Positions 35,695-48,689 of a stretch of 64,000 bases of DNA are shown here, in pieces. The position numbers were made by a program, and so were the translations under genes. Below the pieces are notes generated by a model, which saw only the letters and a list, made by a program, of their open reading frames with translations, was not told the DNA's origin and did not search any database. Position 1 is the stretch's first letter. Each line of letters begins with the position of its first letter. Location: NCBI GenBank assembly GCA_017163975.1, contig JAFFSR010000366.1, positions 124,001 to 188,000 on the forward strand, read 5' to 3'. The DNA is from Anastatus disparis. Taxonomy: Eukaryota; Arthropoda; Insecta; Hymenoptera; Eupelmidae.

Positions 35695-38600
35695 TTATTT
35701 CACACACACACACACACACACTTTGATATATATGCGCGCATATACAGACACATATATAAACATACACACATACATACATAAATATACATACACCGACAAT
35801 CACACTGAAAATTTCACTAAAGCATAAATATACTGATAAAAACACACAAACACGCATACACACACACATACACATACACATACACGCGCATACCAATTTA
35901 TACGCAATTTACCAACTTAAACTTCTGTACTGCTATAGAAATATACTTACGGACAGCGACAAACCTACAACACACATAAAAACATACACTTACGTAACAA
36001 TAATACACAAGACGACTCACTTTTCAGCTAACGCCAACATTTTCTAAAGTGTAATATCATATAGGTGCACTAGATATTAGGATCTGACATAGACCAGACG
36101 CTCTCTGGTGGATAAAATCTGAACGAATAGTAGCATACAAGCAGAAAGCGTTCGGTGAGGCGTCTTGTATGTTCTTGTGTGTCTTGCGTGAAAAGGTTAT
36201 TATATCACCGATATTTTTGCTATTTTTAACGTACTTTATTATATGTCCTGTTCTGAAAACTCGTTCACCTTCTATAAAATTACATTTGGTAGGATTAGTA
36301 TCTGCCCAATAGCACAGAAATATTCATAATTAACAAAAACAGGTACTTGCTCCATATATGACAATGTAAATTGTATACTATGGTACGCCATCTTAGCTTA
36401 GACCACGCCCCCATGTCAGATCCCAATAGTGCTCTTATTAACATATATACTTATAGACAAAGACAAACCAACTAATATGCACACAGAAACATACACAGTA
36501 AAACGAATAAAAAATGACACACTTTTTAAATGATGTGAACACTTTCACTAATACACATATACACGTTATATACGTGCACAGAAACATACACAGTGGCATG
36601 ATTACGAAATAACACCTATTTAAACCGACGTGAACGTTTTCACTAATACACATACACATGATATATACGTCCAGACATACACGCACATACATACACACAC
36701 ATACCATTCACACATTATACACTCACATAATATATACATACACAAATACACACATATACGTGCGCACACAGGCACATACACACACGCATAGACGCACACT
36801 CACACACATACACACACACACACGCGCATACACACACACACCAACTTTTACGCAATTTATTAACAAAAACTTCTTCCCTGCAATAAACATATACGTACGG
36901 ACACCGATAAATCAACCAACTAACAAAAACATACACATAATGACAATAATTAAATACGACTTACTTTTTAGCTGACACGAACATTTTTACTAAAACAAAA
37001 TCGTACAGGCAGACAACATACAGACACTTTTATAAACACATATACTTATAGACACAGACAAACAACGAATACGTACACTAAAACATACACAGCGACACGA
37101 ATGAAATATGACTTTCTTTTTAACTGACGTTAAAATTTTCACTCATACACATACACACCATACATACGCATACATATATACAAACTTACACACACTTACA
37201 TCATACATAATAATACACACACACACACACACACTCACATAATACATACACACATGAATGCATGCATTTACACACGCGTACACACGCACGAACGCACAAA
37301 CACACACACAGACAAACACAGACACATACACACACGCGCATACACACACACACACACATAGACTCACTCTCACACATACTTAAACGTACATGCGTGCATA
37401 TAGAGACACATATGTATAAACATGCACACATACATACGTAAATATGCATACACCGACAATTACACTGAATATCCCACTAAAGCACAGAGAAATATACTGA
37501 TAAATACACACATTCATACATAATAGACTTATGATAAAATTTGCACACCCATAGGAATTCATATACTTATTGACACACACATATACCCATATATATGCTA
37601 CCGCAAAATCCTAAATGAACACAGATGCATACTAACTTATAAACAGGAACTTAACAAACATAAACTTTTACTCTGCTACGAATGCATATTAACTAACATA
37701 GACGAACCCACTTACACACGCAAAAACATACACGTAGAGAAACAAATACAATACAAGACACTTTTCAACCGAGATGAACACTTTATCTATACATACTTCT
37801 ACACCATATATTTACAAACACATACATGAACGCACATACATCTACACACACAAGCAAACATACATGTACACACACATACATACACTTACACGCCGGCGCT
37901 TAACCACACCCACACACAAACACACACTCACACACATACACACCAATTAGTACGCAATTCACTAACATAAACTTCTTAACTGCTATAGAAATGTACTCAC
38001 GGACACCGAAAAATCCACAACACACATAAAAGCATGCACATACGTAACAATAAAACACAATAGGACTCACTTTTTAGCTGACACGGACATTTTTTCGAGT
38101 ACACTATCATACAGGCGCACTACATATGGCGCCCTTATTAACTTATATACTTATCGACAAATACGAACCAAATAATACGCATACAGAAACATACACAGTG
38201 GCACAAATACAAAAAGACACACTTGTTAACTGATGTGAACACTTTTACTAATACACATACAAACGATATATACGCATACGGTAATATACACAGTGGCACA
38301 AATACAATACGTCGAACTTTTCAACTGACGTAAACACTTTCACTAATACACATAGACACGATATATACGCACACAGAAACATACACAGCGGTACGAATAA
38401 AAAACGACACACTTTTGAACTGACGTAAACACTTTTACTAATACACATACACACGATATATAGGTACACACATTCACGCACATACATACACACATACTAT
38501 ACATACACACAACACACACTCATACACACTCGCATAACATATAGACAAACGAATACTCAAACACCTACATAATATATACATACCACAGATGCACACATAT

Positions 38601-39108
38601 ACACGCGTGCACACATGCACATATTCGCACACGCATAAGCGCGCACACACAGACACACACACACACTTACAAGAACACCCACGCACAACCGCACACAAGC
38701 ACACACGCGCGCGCACACACACACACACATACATACACTAGAACTAATACGCAATTCACCAACATAAACTTCTTCACTGCTATGAACATATACTTACGGA
38801 CACCTACAAACACACCAATACATAAAAACATACACATCCGTGATAATCATACAGTACGACTTACTTCTTAGTTGACACAAACATACACATACACGTATGC
38901 GCTTAAACATACACACACATACACACTCACCTAGACATAAATGATCGTATGCGCGTACAGCACAAATACACAAATTTATAAGAATAAACAAAAACACTAT
39001 AATATACACGTACACCAATTCGTATCAATACGGATATCAACTGACAAAAGACTACATGCATAACACACCCACACACATCATGATCGTTCACTAACACCGA
39101 CAATCACA

Positions 39109-39139
<31 letters not shown>

Positions 39140-39150
39140 GTACGCATACA
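35695..39150. repeat. CA-rich array with a 0.8-1.1-kb higher-order repeat
   Basis: Mixed CACATACA/CACACGCG microsatellite. Every 0.8-1.1 kb there is a non-repetitive anchor containing ACGCAATTCACCAACATAAA, TACTTACGGACACC and CACTTTTTAGCTGACACG. Anchors begin near 35905, 36848, 37955 and 38750. The array expanded as a long unit, not only by slippage. It ends at 39110-39140 in (CA)n(CG)n, a Z-DNA-prone tract. Confidence 0.85.
36077..36426. mobile_element. 350-bp MITE with TTRGGATCTGACAT ends
   Basis: Left end TTAGGATCTGACATAG; right end is the complement of TTGGGATCTGACATGG. Flanked by TA (36075-36076 and 36427-36428). A sister unit of the CA array at 38120-38150 lacks it, with GCACTACATATGGCGCCC in place of the insertion site. 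Confidence 0.75.
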
Positions 39151-39386
39151 CCAATGAGACATTTACACTCTAATTATAATTTAACTTTGTTTCATATTAT
39201 AATGTTAAAACATAATATTAATAAATTGAGTTATGTGAAAACGGTTATTGATCACAATGGATAACGTATTTTTAAAATGTCTGAATCAAAATAAACAGAA
39301 CTATTCTTATTTAATATATGAAATAATAATTGAAATAATTGTTGACAATCAATTTACATAAATACATATATGATCATATATATTTA

Positions 39387-40429
39387 CCCATATGAAAATA
39401 ATTTTTGTGAAAAATTGTGAATAATTGTTAATAATTGTAATAAACTTCCGCAATTGAGACATTAATAAGAATTAATAACAGTAAAAAACAGTTAATAACA
39501 ATTCATAATAGTTAACTAAAAACTGTTAATAACTGTTAATATGTAAAAAACTGTAAATATCTGTAAGAAAGTGTTAATAACTATAATTCACTGTAACAAA
39601 TTGCAAATAAATATAAATAATTCTAAATAAGTATAAATAATAATAAATTATTCATCAATTCTAAAATTTTGGAAAATGTGAGTAACTGTTAATAAATGTG
39701 TATAAATGTGTATAATTGTGAATAAATGTGAATAACTATAAATAATTATTAATAATCATGACTTTTAGCTAATAATTGTTATTTAACGTTCATAACTATT
39801 ATTAATACGTTAAATAACAATAATTAGCTGTAAGTCATGATTATTAATAATTATCTATAGTTATTCACATTTATTCACATTTATACACAATTATACACAT
39901 TTATTAACAGTTACTCACATTTTCCAAAATTTTAGAATCGGTGAATAATTTATTATTATTTATACTTATTTATAATTATTTATATTTATTTGCAATTAGT
40001 TACAGTGAATTATAGTTATTAACACTTTCTTACAGATATTTGCAGTTTTTCACATTTATTAACAGTTATTAACAGTTTTTCACATTTATAAAAGTTTTCG
40101 CTTATATATAAAAAAACGATTATACGTGTGAAAAATTTTTGGAAATGTGAAAAAGTGTTAATAACTGTTAATAAATGTGAATAAATGTGAATAAATGTGG
40201 AGAATTACAAACATTTGTAAATAACAATAAATAACAGTAAATTATTATTATTTACAGTTAATCATTATTATTATCTATTCGTAACAATTATTAACTGTTA
40301 TCAACTGTTATTTACTGTTATTAATGTCTAAATTGCGGTAGTTTATTATAGTTATTAACAGTTATTCACATTTTTTCACATTTTTACACAGTTATTAATA
40401 GTTATTCACAGAAATTATTTCCATATGGG
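39387..40429. mobile_element. 1.0-kb palindromic element, CCCATATG ends, GTTAATAA/GTGAATAA word arrays
   Basis: Ends CCCATATGAAAATAATTT and the complement of CCCATATGGAAATAATTT. The arms are full of AACTGTTAATAA and TGTGAATAA words and meet near 39815. The inverted paralogue at 59861-59885 (CCTACATAAATATATATG) is an empty site with a single TA at 59873-59874. Here TA is present on one side and TG on the other, consistent with a duplicated TA that later mutated. Confidence 0.85.
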
Positions 40430-40860
40430 TGTGTAGGTATTTGTATTTAAATAGAAAGTAATTACTTTAAAATTGTTCAAAAAATTATTCAAACGTTGAA
40501 ATTTTAATATATTATTGATGTTTGATCTAAAAAATAATTATGATCATTTTTAAAAATTCGATTTAATAAATTTTGATTTTAACGCTATTTCATATTGACC
40601 AATAAAAGTTATATCTTTAAATGTTCTAATAAATTAATTTATCAATTGTCAAGGAATGAAATTGCCTAATTGATGGGCTATTTAAAAAAACTTTATACGA
40701 TGTACACATTATACTTAAATTAAGTAACATGTATTATAAAATAATTAATGTTTTTAATTGATAATTATTTCATATATTTAGTTTTTTTTTTAATAATACA
40801 CATTTACAGAATAAATATATATATATATATAGTTGTAAAATGTGGATTTAAGCAACTTCT
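40430..40860. repeat. Inner part of the left inverted-repeat arm
   Basis: AT-rich, non-coding. It is an inverted copy of about 59420-59870 (for example CTTTATACGATGTACACATT against the complement), including a short TA tract at 40827-40841. Confidence 0.75.
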
Positions 40861-41310
40861 ACCCGCCCCCCCTTGGCCCCCCTAGCCCTCCCTTGATATA
40901 TATAGCCACCCCTCAAATTACATTGTAATTCTTCTTCTTTTTTTTCATTTAACGTCGCTATATTTCATGCTATCGTTGCGATGCTAATTAGCAACGGATG
41001 GTCGTTAGTGTATTTGTAAACAAAGCACATGTAACGTACAATGGTGAACTTGGAGCCTTAAGGTTAGAAATCCATATTCCTCTTCTAAATTGCTATTTAC
41101 GTTATTTGAAACAAAAATGCCCCCCCTTACTCAACCCCCTAAAACCTTACACCCACCCCTTTGATCTATGTGCCCCCCCCCTTCGTCTCTTCGTCTCCAC
41201 CTTTCCATCTCTCTGTCTCCGTTTGTTCATCTTCGTTTCTCTGTTCTGTGTCTCATTTTTCCGTCCCTGTCTTGTTGTCTGCGTGTCCGTCTCTCTGTCT
41301 TCCTTTTTAT
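40861..41310. repeat. C-rich and CT-rich tract
   Basis: 40861-40915 and 41119-41180 have several runs of four to eight C. 41180-41310 has CGTCTCTCTGTC-type repeats. A frame of about 100 codons over it has repeat-like composition and is not credible as a gene. Confidence 0.7.
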
Positions 41311-41404
41311 GAAATCATTTCGTGACTTCGATGCCGCCCTTTGACTCTGTTTCTTTGCTTCTATTCCTACACACGTATGTGTACACATTCATGCTGATGT
41401 TTGA

Positions 41405-41406
41405 GT

Positions 41407-41446
<40 letters not shown>

Positions 41447-41465
41447 CATGATCATGATCATGATA
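41405..41465. repeat. (GAT)n microsatellite
   Basis: About 12 GAT triplets followed by GATCAT repeats. Confidence 0.95.
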
Positions 41466-41959
41466 TGTTGATTGTTTAATGAATTTCAAATTTTACGTTT
41501 CATTCCACATCTATTTATAGGGCTCATTTGTAAAGCTTTGTGAGAGAAAATAATCTAAATAAATAGCCATTATTATAGTTTATTCTGATTACAAAAAAAT
41601 TTCTAGATCAACATTTTCACTTCTGAACTTATATTTGTAATTAATTAGAAGAATTTCAAGAAATAATTAACTGAAGCTTTTAGTGAGGACGCATCAAGGT
41701 TTGATTCTATAGTGATTATTTTTTATTATATTTTCTTGTATTATTTGATTTATTCAGATTGTCTTCTTTAATATAACAGATCCAGCTTTAGACGTTACTT
41801 TTGATAATAATTTCAGTTTTTCTTTGTTTAGCATTAATATTAATATCTGCGTTTTTTTAATTACCCAGCGTTTACAATAGTGATAGATTACAGTTGAGTT
41901 ATTTTTATTATATAACGTTTATAATAAAAGTCGCGTTTTATCAATAACAATGTGCTCAC
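41466..41959. other. AT-rich spacer
   Basis: Non-coding DNA between the GAT microsatellite and the CAGCGCT array. I see no gene or structured repeat. Confidence 0.4.
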
Positions 41960-42690
41960 ATTGGCGGTCGAGTTCCTTTAACTACACAGCGTTCAAAATA
42001 GCAGCCGTGAATACTTAATTACACAGCGCTTACAATATCAGCCACGTATTTTTAAACACACAGCGCTCAAAATACCAGCCACGAATTGGTAACTACACAG
42101 CGCTTAAAATAGCAACTATAGATTTTTAATTACACAGTGCTTACAATAGCAGCCGCATTTCTCAACCACACAGCGCTCAAGTAGCAGCTGCGAATTTGTA
42201 ACTACACAGCGCTCAAAATAGCAACCATGAATTTTTAATTACACAGCGCTTACAATAGCAGCCACGTTTTTTTAACTACACAGCGCTCAAAATAGCAGCC
42301 GCAAATTTGTTATTATACAGCGCTTACAATAGTTGTTGTGTTTTTTAACTATACTGTATTTACAATAGCAGCCACGTTTTTTTAACCACACAGCGCTCAA
42401 AATAGCTGCCGCGTATTTTTAATTAAACAGCGCTTAGAATAGTTGTTACGTTTTTCATCTTTAGCTCTTAAAATAGTAGCTGCGTTTTTTAAACCAGATA
42501 ATGCTCTAAAAAGCAATCGCGAATTTCTGATTACACAGCGCTTATAGTAGTATTAGCGTTCTTCCCCATCACAATGCTTACATTAGCAACCATGTTTTTT
42601 TAGCTACACAGCATTCAAAAAAGCAATTGTGTTTTTTTAATGGCACAGAACTAACTATGGCAGCCGTGATTTTTAACCACACAGTGCTAA
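41960..42690. repeat. CAGCGCT minisatellite, about 37-bp unit
   Basis: Roughly 20 degenerate copies of ACACAGCGCTCAAAATAGCA followed by GCCGCGAATTTTTAACT. It lies directly downstream of the minus-strand Helitron helicase. The same array follows other Helitron fragments at 58320-58600 and 61060-61890, so it is part of the Helitron 3' region. Confidence 0.9.
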
Positions 42691-42798
42691 GTTCTACTTC
42701 ATAATTTTTAATTTTTTTATATTTAAGGTTATATTAGAGTTTCAAATATGTTTGATTTTATTTTCTTATTCATTATATTTAATTTTTGTATTGTGGTT

Positions 42799-45444
42799 TT
42801 ATAATATTCCTTTGTTAACGATGTTTGTATAGACCAATTTATCTTTAACTTTTCTTGATTTTTCTGTTAATATTTTCAATTCTTTTTTATTACTTGTCTT
42901 TGAAAGAGCCACGTATAACTGCCCATGACTAAAAGTTGGTGTTAGTAAATACACTCCTACTTTTTTTAATAATTGTCCTTGCGACTTATTGATAGTTATT
43001 GCATAAGAAAGTTTTACAGGGAATTGTTTTTTGATCATCTGGAATGGCAGTTCATTATTTGCTGATAAGGTCATACGTGGTAAGAATATAGTGCTCCCTT
43101 TTTTACTCCCTGTTAATATTTGCGCAATAATAGTAAATTGTTTTAATTTCGTTATTACTAATCGGGTTTTGTTACAAAGTCCTTCATTCAAATTAACATT
43201 TCTTAAAAGCATTACTACAGATCCACTTTTAATTATTATCTATGTGGAGGTGAATCGTTGGGCGTTGAAGAATTTCAAAATTCTGTTGGCAAAATTACGT
43301 TTGAACTTTCGTCATTTACATCATTCGCAGAGTCAATGCTCAAGTACTCTATTACTGGTTCATTTATTTTTTATTAAGTTTTCAATCCATTTCTGTTGCA
43401 TCTACGTTTTTCGGTGCTAATATAATATTTTCGTAATAGTCACAATTTTCAATATTTATGCCTCTAAATTTCATCAATTAGATTGCGCTTTGACAGTATT
43501 CCTTTTGAAATTTGTATGACTTCATTTCCGTTTTCATATTTTGAATGAAAATTACCATTTCCTATATTAAGTAACCAATTTTTGAATTTATCATCTGATT
43601 CTGATAAACGTTTATTTTCTTTCAAAGACATATATTGAAAATGTTTCCATAAATAGCTTTTTTTACACAATTTTCTACTATCTGTGTTCTATTTCCATGT
43701 TTTACTATTGACAATATTTGTTCAAAATCACGTGATATGATGAATGTTTTCCCTCCAAATGGATAATTATTATCACATACATCTTTAAACATGCAATCAA
43801 CGGCTTTGAAAGCGTATTTTGATGTCATAAGTAATAGTCACAAACGCTCAATATTTCCCTAGTTACAGGCAATTAAAGATAATCATTAAAAAAGTTACTA
43901 GTTTTTTTAAACGCATATAGTTCGTTAGCATTAATAGCTAGAAGCTTGAAACTTTTTTTAAATTGAAGCTGAGCTCAAATCCTTTCGAAACAGTGGTTAC
44001 AGCATATCAAAATATGATTTTTTCCCAAAGCTAGAGCGCAATAAGGATTAGACCTGAATTTTCTTTTGAAAATATTAATTAATGATAAAAGCTAAAATTA
44101 GGTCCAATGTTTATTACGCTCTAACTTTGGGAATAAATGATATTTTGATATGCTGTAACCACTGTTTCGAAAGGATTTGAGCTCAGCTTTAATTTAAAAC
44201 AATCTAGTAACTTTTTTAATGATTTGATTTAATTCCCTGTAACTAGGGAAATATTGAGTGTTTGTGACTATAACTTTAGCTTTTTCCATATTCTGTCATC
44301 CGAAAACTTATCCCGAAGTTTGAGTAAAATCCGTGATCTGGAGGTGTGACACTCTCCTAGTAAGTACATTCTGGTTAGAATAGGTTTCATAGTTTTTATT
44401 CTTTTCGTCCATATTTTATGTGTCTGATTAAAAACATAAATTTGCGGTATATTAGAATAAAAGTAATTATGTGCCTCTGGATCACTTTTATTAAGTTCAA
44501 ACCACGCTGTTAGTGTTCTATTTACATTTTTCTTATCAATTTCGTGTTCACTGGCGGGCAATTGTATCTTGTGTTTATATATTGTTTAATTTCATCATAA
44601 AACATATCCAAATCATTTGTTTCATCCGTTTTATCATTAGTATCACTTTCAGTATTTATTTCACTTGCTTTCATTTCGATAAATGCACAATCATGTCCTT
44701 TGAAGGAGTATTTAAATAGGTATTTTATTACTCCAATTGTTAAACATAATTCAATATTAATATGACAGTTGAACTTTAGTAATAAATACGGGTTATCAGA
44801 AATCACAAATCTATTGTCTGCCCACTTGTTTTTTGCGTATAATATCTCATTTTTATTATTCCTCCGTCGATAAATAAGATAACAATTTGTCATTATTGTA
44901 GTTTTATTAAATCGCTTCGGAAAATTTTTCGAACACTTTCCTGATTCTTTATCCGTACAAGGTGAGTTTTTATTCTGATCTTCACAAGGGCCAAGGATCA
45001 TAAATTGTTAAACCATTTCATATAATCTGAGATTCTCATTTTTATTTGGAATTTCAGCTTCTATAAATTTATCAACGTCATCACTATTGTGAATTTCATC
45101 ATCTTTACTTAAAAATATTATAGCCAATCGGCATGCTATAATCCTCTCTTTTGAAATTCTACTACGTATGAATAGGCAATGCATTTTCCCAAAATATGTT
45201 TTTTAGACACTTGCTCTAATAATAGTTTTAATTTTTGATAAAATACTTCAACAACAATATCTGGTCTATCTGCTACTTTTTCACTTTGCCCTATATTATT
45301 TGTGATTTCTTTCCATTTCGTATTGCATATCATGAAAATGAAAAAATCTGGTTTCCCATTTCTTCGTACTAATGTTATAAGATCAAGAAAATTTTGATAT
45401 AAGGAACGCAGACTTTCTGTAAAAGTCGATGGTAATATAAACAT
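42799..45444 (-). pseudogene. Helitron Rep-helicase relic, minus strand
   Basis: Fragments in order on the minus strand. FILPSTFTESLRS to EFQKRGL (45444-45136) is the Rep region. Helitron_like core with KYLFKYSFKGHD and GPCEDQ follows (45001-44522), then NVNRTLTAWFELNKSDPEAH to RMY (44561-44367). The palindromic insertion comes next. Pif1 pieces with MTSKYAFKAVD and FGGKTFIISRDF are at 43828-43464. The helicase end with TINKSQGQ and HGQLYVALSKT is at 43212-42799. The Rep HUH site expected as PHAH reads stop-His-Ala-Asp here, so the nuclease is lost. The Pif1 N-terminal part with Walker A is also absent, consistent with deletion next to the insertion. Its sister on the plus strand is 52741-57433. 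Confidence 0.85.
43845..44366. mobile_element. Truncated copy of the ACTAGGAGAGT palindromic element
   Basis: The right end GTGTGACACTCTCCTAGTAA matches the element at 19934-21527, and the arms (TCAATATTTCCCTAG and complement) fold back. The left terminal repeat is missing; the copy starts at GTCACAAACGCTC. It separates the Rep-side and Pif1-side parts of the minus-strand Helitron. Confidence 0.75.
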
Positions 45445-45479
45445 TTTTCTTATACCATGATCGTCAATAATAACTATTG

Positions 45480-46290
45480 ACTTTTATTAAAGCTTATTAA
45501 TTTACAAAAAATTAAAAAATTTTTCATTTCAATGCAGTACAATATAATGATATGAATATGTGAAAAAAAATTAAATACATATTTTACATTGAACTACTAT
45601 TGTCGATGAAATTAGCAAATTTATATGTAATAATATAATATATGAAAATGCAACCAAGCGACGTCAGGAGCGAGGTAAATTTTGTTCGTATTTTATTAAT
45701 ATGATTACAATTACGATCAATTGATAATATTCAGCTTCCTCTCTTCATTTACTTAACTAATATAAATATAGTGATATTCATATCTTTTACATTAACATTT
45801 ATCTTAACATTTATCTTATTTACATTTATATAATTTATTTGCATTTGATCCTCATAAAGTAAAATTTTTAGCAAAATATTGACTTGATTGTTGTTCTGTG
45901 ATATACAAGTATGCTTTTGCGCTAAAAATTACTATTCTAATGAATTTATTGTTAGTTACCAGGGGCAACGAATTGATTTCTTATTCAAGATGAATTATCA
46001 TTTTTAACACAGTCTAATCATCTTTCATTTATTATAAATGAAAAACAAAAATCCATTTTGTTAATAAATGCTATAGCTTTTAAATATATCGTCACGATAT
46101 TGATCAACAACAATAAAACCTAGGTCTATAGTCCAGAAACCACATAATTATTTACGGCTTGATTCAAAAACTTTTATAATATTATGTTGTTCGCATTAGC
46201 TTTACTGCAGTTCCAAAGAATAAATAAAGAAAAAAAAATTACTACGATTATATCAAAGTAAAGTATTAGGAACTTTTTATTTCTTCCGTG
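45480..46290. other. AT-rich DNA with an internal copy of the terminus module
   Basis: 45500-45657 matches the DNA leading to the 60957 end (ATTAGCAAATTTATATGTAA). At 45658-45690 lies AAGCGACGTCAGGAGCGAGG followed by TAAATTTTG, but TTCG replaces CTAG. The remainder to 46290 holds nothing I can identify. Confidence 0.55.
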
Positions 46291-46299
46291 CATATCTTT

Positions 46300-46667
46300 T
46301 GCATTATAAGCACATACATACATACACATACACACATGCACCTTTAAGATACACATACACACATACATATAAATTCATACACATACACACATACACAATA
46401 TCCGTCACTCCATCCGCATCTCCCCGTCTCCATATTTCCTTCCCGTCTCTCCGTTTCTGTCTCTCCACCTCCGTCTCTCCGTCTATATCTCTTCTACTCC
46501 GTCGCTTCATCTCTGTCTCTCCGTCTCTGTCTCTCCGTCACCGTCCATCCGTCTCCGCTATTACTTTATTATATTACTTATATATAATCTTATATTACAT
46601 TACTACCATTATATTAATGTGAAGAATGAAGCCTTTTTTCTTCCGGGAATATCGTTTGCATAATTGT

Positions 46668-46720
<53 letters not shown>

Positions 46721-46796
46721 ATGTACATTTTGACATATACGTGTCAGATAAAAACATACACACACAGAACATTTGCCTCCCCATCTCCGTCACTCC

Positions 46797-46884
<88 letters not shown>
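46300..46884. repeat. CA, CTCCGT, TA and CT microsatellites
   Basis: CA-rich at 46311-46400, CGTCTCTCC-type at 46410-46555, (TA)n at 46672-46717 and (CT)n at 46793-46884. The arrangement of a leader (CTTCCGTGCATATCTTTTGC) then CA then CTCCGT matches 57440-58320. Confidence 0.85.
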
Positions 46885-46887
<3 letters not shown>

Positions 46888-47302
46888 AGTATACTAGCGT
46901 GGTTTCTATTTCGCTCTTACTATTTTGTGGCCTTGTACTCTGCTTTTGCTGCCTACGGGCGTTTTGTTTCAGGAAACTGCAAGCGCACTTTGCAGAGCAC
47001 CTATCGACCTATTAAACTGCATCTTTGGTGAGCTCTGCATCTATAAAATATCTAAAATTAACTGGTGGTGCTGACATTTTGAGGTTAGGATCATTCAACA
47101 GGTTTTGAGGTTGGTTTCGACGGGTCATCAGCTAGTAACTGCCTCTCAAGCCAGGAGCGCTGCAAATCATTACCAAAGGAGTGCTGCTGTACTTTAACTC
47201 TACCGATTGTGAGTACTATCTGTTTAACATTTACACTTTGGGTTTTATCTGGGAGGTGACTCTCTGTACACGACCTCTCTCTCTCTGTTGCGTTTGTCGA
47301 GT

Positions 47303-48547
47303 ATGGTAATTTGCTCTTACTGTGAAGCAGCTATCTTACGCACGGACTCATCGCGTCTCTGTATTAACTACTCAGCAATATATCACTTACATTGCTGTGA
47401 TAATTCCTGGTTTGGAGTTAATAATACTCTTGCTTGTTGCGAAAAACGCAAAGCCTCAAGAAATATCATTACGAGTGGTGCTTTGGGTGTGGTTTCCCCT
47501 ATTGGTTCAATCTCTGCCTCCTCTTGGCCTTCAAAAGACTCTTTGCCCAATCAGGGCTCTCAAAAAAGAGGTGCGGTCTCCCCGCTCCACACACTTGAAC
47601 CTTTACTAAGACGGCGCTGTCGTTCGGAGTTAAGCTCCTCTCAATCTTCTATTGACAGTAATACACCTGTGGGCGTTACACATAAATTTGTTGCTTCCTC
47701 TAGCCCTCACTTATTGGCTGCTGATCCTCGTGCTGCAACATCTAAAGTTCTAACGTTCTCTCAACCAAAGACCGTCAGCATGACTGACAGCGAGTGGCTA
47801 GCTAATTTTAAGTCGGACAATGACTTGAAATTTGCTGCTCAGATGGAGAAAACAGACAAGCTGTTACTATTGACTACTCAACTTGTGGGTGAAGTGGGTT
47901 CGTTGCGCAATGATATACGTGATATCAAGCAATCTCTATCGGAAGTAGAAAAGCGTCAAGACTTGCTTTCTGATCGTCTTGATGAGCACATTGCTACCTG
48001 CTCTGCTTCAACTTCAGCAACTGCTGACCCGTTAATGTCTGATACGTATGAAATTTTGTCCTCGGGTATTCCAACAGCTCTATCAGTAAGTGATAACGAT
48101 ATAATCAAAACTATTTTGAGAGCAATCGGGTTAGAGCAGGCTTGCATGATGCTCATTGATTCTCGTGAATGGCTTCCTGCTGTTCCCATGGAAACGGATG
48201 AGCCTGAACCTTCTCAAAAGGATAAATTTCGAGCAATCGTTGGGCGCTTTACATCTGGTGCGATCAGAGATACTATAGTATCAAACTCTGCTAAGCTGAG
48301 AGATTTTAGTGTTTCGAAACTTTTTGGTATAAAAGGTTCTTCTAAGATCTTTGCTCGTCCTATTTGGCCCAAACCGGTCTTTGAGTTATTAGTCAAGGCA
48401 AACGCAGTCTACAAGGAGTTAAATTATATGCGCCCTATTCTTCGTAACTTAAGAGTCTACATGCGTCCCCATAAGGAGGCTGAGCTGATTCCAGTTTTGG
48501 ATGAGGCTCACTTGTCGAAGCTAACACCAAATAAAAACAAAAAATAG
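47303..48547 (+). CDS. LINE ORF1 protein (414 residues, PHD-like Cys/His finger)
   Basis: Starts at ATG 47303; the upstream in-frame TTG at 47288 is unlikely to be used. It opens MVICSYCEAAILRTDSSRLC, followed by YHLHCC and LACC: a Cys2...Cys-His-Cys...Cys-Cys pattern like the PHD/treble-clef fingers in ORF1 of some CR1-like LINEs. A central region of about residues 160-230 (EWLANFKSDNDLKFAAQMEK onward) looks like a coiled coil that would let the protein multimerise. The C-terminal part has KIFARPIWPKPVFELLVKA and YMRPILRNLRVYMRPHKEAE, a basic segment likely to bind nucleic acid. The frame has no breaks, unlike ORF2. The role, by family, is an RNA-binding chaperone in the retrotransposition particle. 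Confidence 0.75.
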   Translation: MVICSYCEAAILRTDSSRLCINYSAIYHLHCCDNSWFGVNNTLACCEKRKASRNIITSGALGVVSPIGSISASSWPSKDSLPNQGSQKRGAVSPLHTLEPLLRRRCRSELSSSQSSIDSNTPVGVTHKFVASSSPHLLAADPRAATSKVLTFSQPKTVSMTDSEWLANFKSDNDLKFAAQMEKTDKLLLLTTQLVGEVGSLRNDIRDIKQSLSEVEKRQDLLSDRLDEHIATCSASTSATADPLMSDTYEILSSGIPTALSVSDNDIIKTILRAIGLEQACMMLIDSREWLPAVPMETDEPEPSQKDKFRAIVGRFTSGAIRDTIVSNSAKLRDFSVSKLFGIKGSSKIFARPIWPKPVFELLVKANAVYKELNYMRPILRNLRVYMRPHKEAELIPVLDEAHLSKLTPNKNKK

Positions 48548-48689
48548 GGATTGCTAGGCTCTTGTGTGATTAATAACCCTTCTTTTATTTCAAACTCATC
48601 AAATAGTCTTAATAACGTTTTTTCTCATACTTCATTTCATAACGTAATAAATCCAAACTCTCCTGCTATCTCTGTGCCAAAAAATGGTT

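Noticed and set aside
36077..36426. hAT element with 8-bp duplication
   Set aside because: Flanks support only a TA duplication.
35540..39018. Cys/Val-rich minus-strand frames
   Set aside because: (TG)n-type array translated; not cysteine-rich peptides or toxins.
40998..41312. 104-codon frame
   Set aside because: Runs over C-rich and CT-repeat DNA, no domain, no homologous copy in the window.
41960..42690. Possible CRISPR array
   Set aside because: Degenerate 37-bp units with no unique spacers; a minisatellite.
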